Assembly: GCF_007994735.1 (NCBI RefSeq)
Contig: NZ_VOIL01000001.1
Span: 310,001-374,000 of the forward strand
Direction of reading: 5' to 3'
DNA from: Nesterenkonia populi
GTDB lineage: Bacteria > Actinomycetota > Actinomycetes > Actinomycetales > Micrococcaceae
Length of the DNA: 64,000 nt
The translations under genes and the position numbers were made by a program. Below, piece after piece: positions 8,388 through 18,090 of this stretch. The notes under the pieces were generated by a model that was not told the origin of the DNA, made no database searches, and saw nothing but the letters and a program-made list of their open reading frames with translations. The first letter of the stretch is position 1. Every line of letters starts with the position of its first letter.

Positions 8388-9380
8388 ATGTCGAGCACGC
8401 TGCGTCCGCCTGCCCGCCGCACAGGCCTGTGGATCGCCGGGATCCTGGTGTGCTGCGCCCTGCTCATCGGAACCTATGAGATCTTCGTCCGCACCACGCT
8501 CGGCCAGGTGGTGGACACGGTGCCGCGGCTGACCGCCGTGCACTTCGAGCACCCGCTGCCGTACTTGCCGCGGGAGGAGGGCGAGAGCTTCTGGACCGGC
8601 CTGTGGATCCTCACCCCGCCGGCGATCCTCTTCGGGCTGCTGGTGCTGACTCGGCAGAAGTTCATCGCCGGGCTGATCGCCCTGGGCAGCGCTGCTGCCG
8701 CAAACATCACCACCCAGGTGATGAAGTACGGCTGGATGGAGCGGGAGCCTGTCGAGGACGGGCGGAACGTCTCGGCGTTCCTGACCCAGGCAGACCTGCC
8801 GAACTCGCTGCCCAGCGGGCACACCACCCTCGCCGCTTCGGCCGCCGTCGCCGTCTTCCTGGTGGCGAGTCCCCGGCAGCGCCCCTTCATGGGCCTGCTG
8901 GCCGCGGTGTGGGCCGGCGGCTGGGGCACCTACATCTTCATTGAGGACTGGCACCGGCCCTCAGACATGATCGCCGCCTACCTGGTGGTGGCGGCATGGG
9001 GGCTGATCGCCGGCTGGGCGATCATGCGCGCCGACCCGAACCGCAACACGGTCCTCATCGACAACCCGCCGACGGCTGCTCCGGCGGCGGCGCTGTGCTG
9101 GGTTCTCGGAATCCTGTTCACCGCGTCCGCGGGGCTGAGCTTCCTCTTCGGCGGGGGCTGGTCCGGCCTGCTGGACGGCGCTGAGGACCCGACCCTGTGG
9201 CACTGGCTGGCGGGTGCGCTGCTCTCCGGGGGCCCGGCATTCATGGTGGCGGGCGCAGGCATCAGCCTGTTCGCCTCAGAGGCCGGCCGCCGCCAGCGCG
9301 GAGTCCCCTCCTCCAGCACCCAGGCCGAGCAGATCCGCTACCCGATCCCGGAGAACTTCGCTCACCTCTATCGGGTGTGA
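8388..9380 (+). CDS. PAP2-superfamily membrane phosphatase
   Basis: An integral membrane phosphatase of 330 residues. About six hydrophobic segments surround the acid-phosphatase motifs: KYGWMEREP for C1 (the usual RP is EP here), NSLPSGHT for C2 with the catalytic-loop His, and EDWHRPSDM for C3 with the nucleophile His. Family members dephosphorylate lipid phosphates or undecaprenyl diphosphate; the substrate cannot be assigned. A long extra C-terminal part (residues 220-330) adds two further membrane segments and a cytoplasmic tail. I used the ATG at 8388 because the longer open frame lies antisense to menC. Confidence 0.85.
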   Translation: MSSTLRPPARRTGLWIAGILVCCALLIGTYEIFVRTTLGQVVDTVPRLTAVHFEHPLPYLPREEGESFWTGLWILTPPAILFGLLVLTRQKFIAGLIALGSAAAANITTQVMKYGWMEREPVEDGRNVSAFLTQADLPNSLPSGHTTLAASAAVAVFLVASPRQRPFMGLLAAVWAGGWGTYIFIEDWHRPSDMIAAYLVVAAWGLIAGWAIMRADPNRNTVLIDNPPTAAPAAALCWVLGILFTASAGLSFLFGGGWSGLLDGAEDPTLWHWLAGALLSGGPAFMVAGAGISLFASEAGRRQRGVPSSSTQAEQIRYPIPENFAHLYRV

Positions 9381-9441
9381 GGCCTCCCGCCGCACAGCAA
9401 CGCCGAGCGGCGTGTCCGGGACGAGGGATACCCTCTGAAGC

Positions 9442-10824
9442 ATGGCCAAGAAGAAGTCCTCCGCGCCTGCCTTCGAGTGCGCCGAATGCGGCTGGCAGAC
9501 CGTGAAATGGGTGGGCCGCTGCCCGGAGTGCCAGTCCTGGGGCAGCGTGCAGGAGAAGGACGCGGGACTCACCGCCCGCACCGCCGCGGCCGCCAGCGTG
9601 GCCAGCCCGGCGACGACGATCGGCGAGGTGGACTCCTCAGTCGCAGAGTTCCGTCCCACCGGGGTCGGAGAGCTGGACCGGGTGCTCGGAGGCGGGCTGG
9701 TTCCCGGCGCGGTGATCCTCATGGCCGGGGAGCCCGGCGTCGGGAAGTCCACCCTGCTGCTGCAGGCCGCCGCCGCGGTGGCGGAGCGGCACGGGAGCTC
9801 CCAGCCAGTGCTGTACCTCACCGGTGAGGAGTCCGCGGCGCAGGTGAAGAAGCGCGCTGAGCGGATCAGCGGGCTCTCCGACCACCTCTACCTGGCCGCA
9901 GAGTCAGACCTGGGGCAGGCGCTCGGGCAGATCGAGAGGACCGACCCGCAGCTGACCATCATGGATTCGGTCCAGACGCTCTCCTCCGCGGAGGTGGAGG
10001 GCTCCCCCGGCGGGGTCACCCAGATCCGCGAGGTCACCGCAGCGATGATCGAGGCCGCCAAGCGACGGAACATGACCACCATCCTCGTCGGCCACGTCAC
10101 CAAGGACGGCAGCATCGCCGGGCCCAGGGTGCTGGAGCACCTGGTGGACGTGGTCTGCCAGTTCGAAGGCGACCGGCACTCCCGCCTGCGCCTGCTGCGC
10201 GCCGTGAAGAACAGGTACGGGCCCACCGACGACGTCGGCTGCTTCGACCTGGGCGAGAACGGCCTCGAATCTCTGGCCGACCCCTCGGGGCTGTTCGTCT
10301 CCGCCATGGCCGAACGCGTTCCCGGCACCTGCATCACCATCTCTCTGGAGGGCCGCCGGCCCCTCACCGCAGAGGTTCAGGCTCTGGTCGCCGAGTCTCA
10401 GGCTGCCCAGCCTCGCCGGGCAGTCTCCGGCCTGGACTCCCCCCGGGTCTCGATGCTGCTGGCCGTGCTGCAGCGCCGAGCCAAGCTCGCCGCGCTGATG
10501 AAGTCCGAGACATATGTGGCCACCGTCGGCGGGGCGAAGATCAGCGAGCCCGCCGCGGACCTCGCCGTCGCACTGGCGGTGGCCTCCGCCGCGCTGGAGA
10601 AGTCCCTGCCCAACAGGTTCCTCGCCTTCGGGGAGGTGGGCCTGGCCGGCGAGGTCCGCCCGGTGACCGGGCTGCAGCGGCGCCTGCAGGAGGCCGCCCG
10701 GCTCGGGTTCACCCACGCCCTGGTGCCCCGGGGCGGCGCCGAGGACCCTCCGGAGGGCCTGAAGGTCCGGGAGGTCGGCTCGCTGGCGGAGGCGATGAGC
10801 CTGCTGTTCGAGGCATCGTCATAG
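9442..10824 (+). CDS. radA: DNA repair protein RadA
   Basis: A RecA-like ATPase of 460 residues that promotes branch migration in recombination repair. The N-terminal C4 zinc finger has Cys13, 16, 27 and 30. Walker A (GEPGVGKST) is at 96-104, the RadA-specific KNRYG motif at 256-260, and the C-terminal Lon-protease-like domain follows from about residue 280. All are intact and the length is normal. It starts at ATG 9442, 61 bp after the PAP2 stop, and ends 4 bp before the FUSC gene, so the two are probably co-transcribed. Confidence 0.96.
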   Translation: MAKKKSSAPAFECAECGWQTVKWVGRCPECQSWGSVQEKDAGLTARTAAAASVASPATTIGEVDSSVAEFRPTGVGELDRVLGGGLVPGAVILMAGEPGVGKSTLLLQAAAAVAERHGSSQPVLYLTGEESAAQVKKRAERISGLSDHLYLAAESDLGQALGQIERTDPQLTIMDSVQTLSSAEVEGSPGGVTQIREVTAAMIEAAKRRNMTTILVGHVTKDGSIAGPRVLEHLVDVVCQFEGDRHSRLRLLRAVKNRYGPTDDVGCFDLGENGLESLADPSGLFVSAMAERVPGTCITISLEGRRPLTAEVQALVAESQAAQPRRAVSGLDSPRVSMLLAVLQRRAKLAALMKSETYVATVGGAKISEPAADLAVALAVASAALEKSLPNRFLAFGEVGLAGEVRPVTGLQRRLQEAARLGFTHALVPRGGAEDPPEGLKVREVGSLAEAMSLLFEASS

Positions 10825-10828
10825 ACTC

Positions 10829-11986
10829 GTGCATGTGAGCAGCGCCGCCGACTCCTTCAAGCACGCCAGCCGCGGCGGCGTACGCTTCATGCTCACCCAC
10901 AGCCGGGCCGGCTTCGCCCGGGCGCGGCGCTCTGTGGTTCCGGCCGCGCAGATGACCGCCTCCGGGGTGGGCGCGTACCTGATCGCCGAGCAGCTGCTGG
11001 GCCACCATCAGCCGATCTTCGCCGCCGTGGCCGCACTGGTCGCCATGGGGTTCACCAAGGAGCCGCGCGGCCGGAAAGTCATCGAGGTCGCCGCCGGCTG
11101 CACCCTGGGCGTATTCATCGCCGACATGCTCGTCCACTTCTTCGGCCAGGGGTGGCTGGTGGCCGTCGGGGTCGTCTTCCTCGCGGTGATGATCGCGAGA
11201 TTCCTGGACTCGGGGGCCACCTTCGCCATGCAGATGGGGCTGCAGGCGCTCCTCGTGGTGGTGCTGCCGGCCCCGGAGGACACCGCGCTGGGCGTGTTCA
11301 GCCGCAGCGCTGACGCCATGGTGGGCGGGGCCACCGCCCTGGCCATCGCCCTGCTCACCCCCAAGGACCCGCGCTCGGAGCCGGTCCGGGAGCTGAAGGG
11401 AGTCACCGGGGACCTCACCCGTGCCCTGCGGGAGACCGCAGCAGCGGTGCGTGACGGCGACTCCCGCGAGGGCTGGCATGCGCTCATCCGGGCCCGCGGC
11501 ACCCAGCCGAAGATCGACGAGGTCACCAAGGCGGTCACCACCGCCCAGGAGCTCACCCGCTACTCGCCGGCCCACCGGCGGCACCGGCACTACATCCGCC
11601 GGATCGAACGCACCGCCGACAAGCTGGACCTCGCCGTGCGTTCCCTGCGGGTGGTGGTGCGGCGCTCGATCAGCAGCATCGACCACGCCGCCCTGGACAC
11701 CGCCGGCGCGGAGAACCTGGCCCGCCTCCTCGACGAGCTCGCCGACGGCACCGCGCTGCTCTCCCGGGCGGTCGCGGAGTCCGGGCCCGGGTTCGACCGA
11801 GGAATGGAGGCCGCCGCGAAGTCTCTGGCTGCTGTGGCCGCCCAGCTGCACCCCCAGCGCCTCGGCATCCACAACCTCGAAGGCGACACCATTGTCCTGC
11901 TGATCCGCACGATGGTGGTGGACCTGTTGGAGGCCACCGGCATGGAGCATGACGAAGCTGACGCCCATCTCCCCGTGCTTGGTTAG
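10829..11986 (+). CDS. FUSC / aromatic-acid-exporter-type membrane protein
   Basis: A 385-residue protein with about five to six hydrophobic segments between residues 45 and 180, including QPIFAAVAALVAMGF, the conserved first FUSC helix. A long soluble helical C-terminal half follows. This is the ArAE/FUSC layout of half-size exporters. Substrates of actinobacterial members are largely unknown. Starts are GTG at 10829 or 10835, 4 bp after radA, suggesting coupling. The C-terminal half is rich in Arg and Glu and probably forms a cytoplasmic helical bundle. Confidence 0.82.
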   Translation: MHVSSAADSFKHASRGGVRFMLTHSRAGFARARRSVVPAAQMTASGVGAYLIAEQLLGHHQPIFAAVAALVAMGFTKEPRGRKVIEVAAGCTLGVFIADMLVHFFGQGWLVAVGVVFLAVMIARFLDSGATFAMQMGLQALLVVVLPAPEDTALGVFSRSADAMVGGATALAIALLTPKDPRSEPVRELKGVTGDLTRALRETAAAVRDGDSREGWHALIRARGTQPKIDEVTKAVTTAQELTRYSPAHRRHRHYIRRIERTADKLDLAVRSLRVVVRRSISSIDHAALDTAGAENLARLLDELADGTALLSRAVAESGPGFDRGMEAAAKSLAAVAAQLHPQRLGIHNLEGDTIVLLIRTMVVDLLEATGMEHDEADAHLPVLG

Positions 11987-11996
11987 GATTGCTTCG

Positions 11997-12101
11997 ATGA
12001 GCAACGAGCCGACCGAGTACAGCTTCGGACGGGACCGATGGCAGCAGTCCTCTGAACAGCCCCCGGCAGCAGTCCGCCGCCGCTACGGGCTGGACGGCTG
12101 A
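11997..12101 (+). CDS. Possible 34-residue protein upstream of mutY
   Basis: A short frame from ATG 11997 to TGA 12101, with TAGGATT about 5 bp upstream as a possible ribosome site. The product is hydrophilic, starts MSNEPTEYSFGRDRW and ends in an RRRYGLDG tail. It lies between the FUSC gene (10 bp) and mutY (11 bp). Spacing on both sides suits an operon gene, but the length is at the limit of what chance allows and no family is recognised. Confidence 0.35.
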   Translation: MSNEPTEYSFGRDRWQQSSEQPPAAVRRRYGLDG

Positions 12102-12112
12102 GCGCCGCCACT

Positions 12113-13060
12113 GTGTCTGAAACCCTCTGCCCCCCGGAGCCGGAGCAGGTTCATGGGCCGGTGATCGATTGGTTCCACGCGCAGAAGCGTGACCTGCCAT
12201 GGCGCCGGCCGGACTGCTCTCCCTGGGGCGTCTTCGTCTCTGAGGTGATGCTGCAGCAGACCCCGGTGAACCGGGTGCTGCCTCGGTGGGAGGAGTGGCT
12301 GCGCCGCTGGCCCACCCCTGCCGTGTGCGCGGAGGCATCGGCGGCGGACGTTCTCACCGTGTGGGACCGGCTGGGGTATCCGCGCCGTGCCCTGAGGCTT
12401 CAGCAGGCAGCGGCGGCGATGGTGGAGAGGCACGACGGCGAGGTGCCCGGCACCCGAGACGAGCTCCGCGCCCTGCCGGGGGTGGGTGAGTACACGGCGG
12501 CGGCGGTGGCCTGCTTCGGTTTCGAGGAGCCGGAAGTGGTGGTGGACACGAACATCCGCCGGGTGCTGGTTCGTATATTCGAGGCCCAGCCGCTGGCGGG
12601 CAAGACCTATACGGCGGCTCAGCGGAGGTTGGCGCACGAGGTGTTCCCCGACCCTGCGCTCGACGAGGGCGGGGTGGCGTGTGCCTGGAACATCGCTGCG
12701 ATGGAGCTGGGGTCGCTGGTGTGCACGGCAAAGTCCCCGACGTGCGAGGTCTGCCCCGTGCAGGAGATGTGCGCGTGGGTGGCGGCAGGCTCCCCCGCTC
12801 CGACGGAGGAGCAGAAGCCCCGCGGCCAGGCCTGGCACGGAACCGACCGTCAGGTCCGCGGCGCGATCATGGCCGCCTTGAGGGAGGCTGCCGCCGCGGG
12901 CCAGCCCCCTGAGGAGCACGTTCTCCTGGAGTCTCTTCCGCTGCCGGATGCCTCAGCCGAACAGCGCCGTCGCTGCCTGGACTCCCTGCTGGCCGACGGC
13001 CTCGCCGAACGGGCACAGGAGAGCCCCGGGAAGGTCACCCTCCCCGGGGCTCTATCCTGA
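12113..13060 (+). CDS. mutY: A/G-specific adenine glycosylase MutY (short form)
   Basis: A base-excision glycosylase that removes A mispaired with 8-oxoG. The 315 residues contain the catalytic Glu44 in EVMLQQT, the helix-hairpin-helix LPGVGEYTAAAV at 121-132, the catalytic Asp145 in VVVDTN, and the 4Fe-4S cluster cysteines 204, 211, 214 and 220 (C-x6-C-x2-C-x5-C). The C-terminal NUDIX-like domain that reads 8-oxoG is missing or reduced to about 80 residues, as in many actinobacterial MutY proteins. The start is GTG. Its 3' end is followed by a strong hairpin shared with clpC. Confidence 0.94.
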   Translation: MSETLCPPEPEQVHGPVIDWFHAQKRDLPWRRPDCSPWGVFVSEVMLQQTPVNRVLPRWEEWLRRWPTPAVCAEASAADVLTVWDRLGYPRRALRLQQAAAAMVERHDGEVPGTRDELRALPGVGEYTAAAVACFGFEEPEVVVDTNIRRVLVRIFEAQPLAGKTYTAAQRRLAHEVFPDPALDEGGVACAWNIAAMELGSLVCTAKSPTCEVCPVQEMCAWVAAGSPAPTEEQKPRGQAWHGTDRQVRGAIMAALREAAAAGQPPEEHVLLESLPLPDASAEQRRRCLDSLLADGLAERAQESPGKVTLPGALS

Positions 13061-13070
13061 TGGCTCAGCT

Positions 13071-13094
13071 CCTGATCGGATGAGTCCGATCAGG
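13071..13094. terminator. Bidirectional hairpin between mutY and clpC
   Basis: A perfect 10-bp stem (CCTGATCGGA with TCCGATCAGG) around a TGAG loop lies exactly in the 36-bp gap between the convergent mutY and clpC stops. There is no long T run on either strand, so terminator function is inferred from position and symmetry. A second perfect 10-bp inverted repeat (13021-13030 with 13043-13052) lies in the last mutY codons. Confidence 0.65.
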
Positions 13095-13096
13095 CC

Positions 13097-15625
<2,529 letters not shown>

Positions 15626-15687
15626 CAGACACTCCTTGCATTGTCGTTCCTGACCTCAACAGTAAGGGAGCCGGAGCCCGGATGCTC

Positions 15688-15704
15688 CCCTGTTCGCCAC
15701 AGGG
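15688..15704 (-). promoter_or_regulatory. Dyad in the clpC upstream region
   Basis: CCCTGT-TCGCC-ACAGGG, a 6-bp inverted repeat with a 5-bp spacer, lies between the lsr2 terminator and clpC, about 63 bp before the clpC start. It could be an operator for clpC. It does not match the ClgR consensus I know, and it may instead extend the adjacent terminator. Confidence 0.3.
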
Positions 15705-15705
15705 A

Positions 15706-15745
15706 AAAGCTGGGGGCCCGGAAGCGTGTGCTTCCGGGCCCCCAG
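15706..15745 (-). terminator. Rho-independent terminator of lsr2
   Basis: A perfect 16-bp stem (15710-15725 with 15730-15745) with a 4-base loop is followed on the minus strand by CTTTTCCC. It begins 18 bp after the lsr2 stop. The stem, loop and T run all fit an intrinsic terminator reading from lsr2 and separating it from clpC. Confidence 0.88.
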
Positions 15746-15762
15746 CGTGAGAGGAAAGCTCA

Positions 15763-16065
15763 CTATTTCTTCTTCGCCGCGCGGTAGGCCTCGACGATGT
15801 CGCGGTGGAGGCGCCCACGCTTAGCAACGGTGTAGCCGTTCTCCACGGCCCACTCACGAATCTGCTTGGCCTCGTTCTGCGGAGACGGCGGACCGATGGT
15901 GCGGGCTTTGCGCTTGTACTTCCGCAGCACGTCCCGCAGCTCCTTGGCGTGCTCCTCGTTCAGATCAATCTCGTAGAACTGGGAGTCGATGCCGAAATTG
16001 ACGGTCTCCTTGGCAGGAGTGCCGTCCAGATCATCGATAAGAACTTCTTCAACCTTCTTAGCCAT
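15763..16065 (-). CDS. lsr2: Lsr2 nucleoid-associated xenogeneic silencer
   Basis: A 100-residue actinobacterial H-NS-like protein that binds AT-rich DNA and bridges it, silencing acquired genes. The N-terminal dimerisation domain (VLIDDLDG.PA..TV.F.ID) and the C-terminal DNA-binding domain with IREWAVENGY and a KRGRLHRDI AT-hook-like loop are both present. It starts with ATG at 16065 behind GAGGAA. It stands alone between a lysS-led operon and clpC, with a strong terminator after it. Its upstream 200 bp are unusually AT-rich, which would suit autoregulation. Confidence 0.96.
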   Translation of the reverse strand: MAKKVEEVLIDDLDGTPAKETVNFGIDSQFYEIDLNEEHAKELRDVLRKYKRKARTIGPPSPQNEAKQIREWAVENGYTVAKRGRLHRDIVEAYRAAKKK

Positions 16066-16266
16066 GGGCTAAATTCCTCACTGATCAGCGATTTTTAAGC
16101 CTGATACCCACCCCCGGGTGTTCCGTTCAGGCCAATGAATGTGACTTGTCCTGCCATGACACCACGGCGGGACTGTCATATCAGTATTTCAGGAGAATTA
16201 CTGGCCAGTCAACCCAACAGAAAACTCAGTATTTACGAGCAAGAATTACAGTAAATCTGCAGCTTC
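16066..16266 (-). promoter_or_regulatory. lsr2: AT-rich lsr2 promoter region
   Basis: This gene-free stretch is clearly richer in A and T than its surroundings. On the minus strand, TTGACT (16207-16212) is followed after 18 bp by AATACT (16183-16188), a plausible housekeeping promoter for lsr2. GAGGAA 8 bp before the ATG is the ribosome site. Binding of Lsr2 here is an inference from composition. Confidence 0.55.
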
Positions 16267-16437
16267 TCATGTGTGACCGGCGTCATTATCCGGCTTAGTC
16301 TCTTCCCGAATCTGAGCCTCAGTGGCGCGCTCTGCCCGGTCAGCACGGAAAATCGCGCGGATAACGAACCAGAACAGAAGCCCCACACCAATGGAGGGGG
16401 CCAATGCGGAGAAATAGTCCCAGAACTCTTCGCCCAT
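16267..16437 (-). CDS. Small single-span membrane protein between lysS and lsr2
   Basis: A 56-residue frame with an excellent ribosome site (AGGAAGGAAACC before ATG 16437), starting 10 bp after the lysS stop. The N-terminal 13 residues are acidic and aromatic (MGEEFWDYFS). One hydrophobic span (SIGVGLLFWFVIRAIF) is followed by a charged tail of alternating Arg and Glu. From memory, similar small proteins occur at the same place in related Micrococcaceae, but I cannot verify this here. Function is unknown. The layout suggests a membrane-anchored charged tail. Confidence 0.82.
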   Translation of the reverse strand: MGEEFWDYFSALAPSIGVGLLFWFVIRAIFRADRAERATEAQIREETKPDNDAGHT

Positions 16438-16447
16438 GGTTTCCTTC

Positions 16448-17977
16448 CTAGGAGCCCTTCACCTCGGGCTTGAGGAGGGGGAACAGGATTGTCTCCCGAA
16501 TTCCAGCGCCGGTGAAAAGCATCACCAAGCGGTCAATGCCCAACCCCAGGCCGCCCATCGGCGGAGCGCCGTACTCCAGGGCGCGCAGGAAATCTTCGTC
16601 CAGCTGCATGGCTTCCTCATCACCCGCGGCGGCCTTCTCCGACTGCTCCACGAATCGCTCCCGCTGGACCACCGGGTCGATCAGCTCAGAGAACGCAGTG
16701 CCCAGCTCGCTGCCGGCGATGATCAGGTCCCAGGCCTCAATGACCCCGGGCTTCTCCCGGTGCTCACGAGCCAGAGGCTGAGCCGCAGGGGGGTAGTCGC
16801 AGACGAAGGTCGGCTGAATCAGGGTCGGCTCCACGATCTCCCCGAAGAGCTCCATCACCAGCTTCTCCGCGTTCCAGTCCGCAGACACCGAGACGCGATG
16901 CCTCTCAGCGATCTCCCGGAGGGCCTGCTCGTCCGTGCCAGGAGTGACCTCCTGGCCCACAGCCTCAGAAAGCCCTGGGTAGACAGACATCCAGGCCCAC
17001 TCGCCGTCGAGGTCCACAGTGCCGGCCTCCGTCTCGATCTGCCGGTCCACGCCTGCGGCGTCCGCGGCGGCCAGGATCATCTCCTGCATCCGCTGCGCCA
17101 TCGTGTACATGTCCGCCCACGCCTCATAGGACTCCAGGGTGGTGAACTCCGGGGAATGGGTGGAGTCCACGCCCTCGTTGCGGAACACCCGGCCGATCTC
17201 GAACACTCGGTCGATGCCGCCGACCACGGCCCTCTTGAGGTACAGCTCCGTGGCGATCCGCAGCGTCATCGGCTGGTCGAAGGCGTTCAGGTGCGTCTCG
17301 AAGGGCCGCGCCTGAGCACCGCCGTGGACCAGCTGCAGAATCGGGGTCTCCAGCTCCACGTACTCCCGAGAGTGCAGGGAATCCCGGATCGCGCGGGTGA
17401 CCGCCGCACGCCTGTGGACCATCTGGCGGGCCTCGTCCCGGACGATCAGGTCCGCGTAGCGCTGACGCACCCGGGTCTCCTCGTTCAGATCCGCGTGCAG
17501 AACCGGAAGCGGCCGCAGAGCCTTCGATGCCATGGCGAACGACGTCGCCATCACTGACAGCTCGCCGCGGCGGGACATCACCACATCCCCGGTGACCTGC
17601 ACATGGTCTCCCAGGTCCACCAGCGCCTTCCAGTCAGCCAGCGCCTCCTCGCCGAGCTCCGCCAGAGACAGCATCGCCTGCAGGCGGACGGCATCACCGG
17701 AGGGTCCGGACTCCTGCAGCGTGGCGAAGCAGAGCTTGCCGGTGTTGCGGATGAACATCACCCGTCCGGTCACCGAGACCGTCTCGCCGGCGGACTCCCC
17801 CGCCTCGATCCTGCCGTCGAACCGCTCACGGACGCCAGCCAGCGACGTCGTGCGCGGCACGGTCACGGGGTAGGGGGCCACACCCTTCTCGAGCAGGCGG
17901 GCGCGCTTGTCCGTCCGAACGGCACGCTGGTCGGTGTTGTCCACAGTGTTCTCGGCGGCGGGGGCGTCAGAAGTCAC
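16448..17977 (-). CDS. lysS: Lysyl-tRNA synthetase, class II
   Basis: Charges tRNA-Lys with lysine. The 509 residues comprise an N-terminal OB-fold anticodon-binding domain (about 45-160) and a class II catalytic core. Motif 1 surrounds ETPILQ, motif 2 includes FRNEGVDSTH.PEFT, and motif 3 is GLGLGIDRLVML. The start is GTG. It is followed after 10 bp by the small membrane-protein gene, so they form an operon. The next gene upstream (M13 peptidase) ends 113 bp away in the same direction. Confidence 0.96.
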   Translation of the reverse strand: MTSDAPAAENTVDNTDQRAVRTDKRARLLEKGVAPYPVTVPRTTSLAGVRERFDGRIEAGESAGETVSVTGRVMFIRNTGKLCFATLQESGPSGDAVRLQAMLSLAELGEEALADWKALVDLGDHVQVTGDVVMSRRGELSVMATSFAMASKALRPLPVLHADLNEETRVRQRYADLIVRDEARQMVHRRAAVTRAIRDSLHSREYVELETPILQLVHGGAQARPFETHLNAFDQPMTLRIATELYLKRAVVGGIDRVFEIGRVFRNEGVDSTHSPEFTTLESYEAWADMYTMAQRMQEMILAAADAAGVDRQIETEAGTVDLDGEWAWMSVYPGLSEAVGQEVTPGTDEQALREIAERHRVSVSADWNAEKLVMELFGEIVEPTLIQPTFVCDYPPAAQPLAREHREKPGVIEAWDLIIAGSELGTAFSELIDPVVQRERFVEQSEKAAAGDEEAMQLDEDFLRALEYGAPPMGGLGLGIDRLVMLFTGAGIRETILFPLLKPEVKGS

Positions 17978-18090
17978 CGGGTCAGTCTAGTTGCCTCACG
18001 GGTCTGCGCATTACCGGCTCCGCCTGCCGTCCGCACCTCCCGGACCGGGGGGCAGGCCCAGCCGCAGCACCCGCCCGAGGCCCTCGCCCC

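Noticed and set aside
15626..15705. ClgR-type box before clpC
   Set aside because: GTTCGC occurs but the second half of the known ClgR pattern is missing, so only an unassigned dyad is reported.
16273..16473. Plus-strand frame of 66 codons near lsr2
   Set aside because: It lies opposite the small membrane-protein gene, which has an excellent ribosome site and operon spacing with lysS.
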